Shown: positions 32,041 to 32,395 of the stretch, piece after piece
Layout: the number at the start of each line of letters is the position of its first letter
How positions within the stretch are numbered: position 1 is the first letter of the stretch
Position numbers and translations under genes: made by a program
Notes under the pieces: generated by a model
What the model was told of the DNA's origin: nothing
What the model saw: the letters and a program-made list of their open reading frames with translations, nothing else
Databases searched by the model: none
Origin: Fundidesulfovibrio magnetotacticus
GTDB taxonomy: Bacteria; Desulfobacterota; Desulfovibrionia; Desulfovibrionales; Desulfovibrionaceae
Direction of reading: 5' to 3'
Assembly (NCBI RefSeq): GCF_013019105.1
Contig: NZ_BLTE01000028.1
Coordinates: forward strand, 1 to 32,395
DNA: 32,395 bases

Positions 32041-32395
32041 TTAGAGATCGTTAGAGGTTGAAGTCATACAGCCCTTCCCATCCGGCGTCGCAACGCCGCA
32101 CGAGACCACCTTGCCGCCTGTAACAAGCGTATTGTTGGCCGTGTCGTCGCAGGCCTTGAATTCGGGGCGCGTTTTCAGCAGCCAGTCCAGTTGGTCGCGG
32201 TCCATGTTCATGGCGTGGACGTTCTCCTGGAAGTCCCCGCGCGGCATGTAGACCGGGATCACCGCCGCGATGCGGCAGTCCTTGAAGAAACCCTGCTGGT
32301 CCCGCGGCAGCCCGCGCAGGAACTTGTTCAGGGCCAGCACGCCCAGGTTGTCCTGGGTGGCCTCGGCGCGCAGCTCCGAATCCGTGAGCGTGATG
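32041..32395 (-). CDS. Phage protein A, partial at the window edge
   Basis: The visible 117 residues begin ITLTDSELRAEATQDNLG, identical to residues 6-23 of A' at 30236-30523, so about five N-terminal codons lie beyond the edge. A 40-residue segment absent from A' follows (KFLRGLPRDQQGFFKDCR, AAVIPVYMPRGDFQENVHA), then DQLDWLLKTRPEFKACD. The tail has three further Cys-containing stretches ending TSTSNDL. Function unknown. It precedes gene B by 12 bp in the same direction. Confidence 0.75.
   Translation of the reverse strand, partial: ITLTDSELRAEATQDNLGVLALNKFLRGLPRDQQGFFKDCRIAAVIPVYMPRGDFQENVHAMNMDRDQLDWLLKTRPEFKACDDTANNTLVTGGKVVSCGVATPDGKGCMTSTSNDL

Overview
The window is very GC-rich and tightly packed, with leftward operons full of overlapping start and stop codons. 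The gene mix (chemotaxis CheV, PilZ, several REC-domain regulators, a B12-type radical SAM enzyme in a glycan operon) and the GC-rich palindrome clusters between genes suggest a sulfate-reducing deltaproteobacterium of the Desulfovibrio/Fundidesulfovibrio type. This is an inference from style and content; no marker gene fixes the genus.

Left part (1-15 kb): surface glycan synthesis and motility control. At the edge a fragment of a phage lysozyme-like gene (1-187, +) runs into a three-gene leftward operon: family 4 glycosyltransferase, glutamine-hydrolysing asparagine synthetase AsnB and a MurG-like glycosyltransferase. Then come cheV (+), a tRNA-Ser(UGA), a poor 1.1 kb stretch and a PilZ protein (+). 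A second leftward glycan operon (14257 to 7471) encodes UDP-glucuronate decarboxylase, two membrane-linked family 2 glycosyltransferases, a B12-type radical SAM protein, another family 2 glycosyltransferase and a CDP-tyvelose-epimerase-like protein. Clusters of short perfect hairpins separate its last genes.

Middle (14.3-21.7 kb): a small membrane protein, an iron-sulfur-flavoprotein-like reductase (+), a translationally coupled signalling operon (GAF-PAS-PAS histidine kinase, REC-HDOD, REC with a degenerate HD-GYP) and prmA.

Right part (21.65-32.4 kb): a phage-derived island. Leftward genes encode a head-tail adaptor-like protein, large terminase, a large podovirus-type portal, two small coiled-coil proteins and a virion lysozyme-like protein. 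The lysozyme-like gene is broken by one base at a G9 tract. Upstream lie only the last third of an SU10/DUF5309-type capsid gene, a small gene A' and a longer homologue A at the right edge. No integrase, tail or lysis genes are visible, so this is a decayed or domesticated packaging module rather than a complete prophage.

The most interesting material is two rightward units set into this leftward island, each with its own sigma70-like promoter and terminator, which is the layout of phage morons. One encodes an NYN-domain (putative RNase) protein. The other is an AT-rich cassette of about 0.53 kb abutting the broken capsid gene. It encodes a predicted two-helix membrane protein, readable only by slipping one base in a T9 tract, overlapped by a 35-aa single-helix protein. 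Around them are a duplicated 28-bp site centred on a 20-bp palindrome, a gene pair differing by a clean 120-bp in-frame deletion, and scattered fragments of the lysozyme-like gene. Together these show repeated duplication and module exchange.
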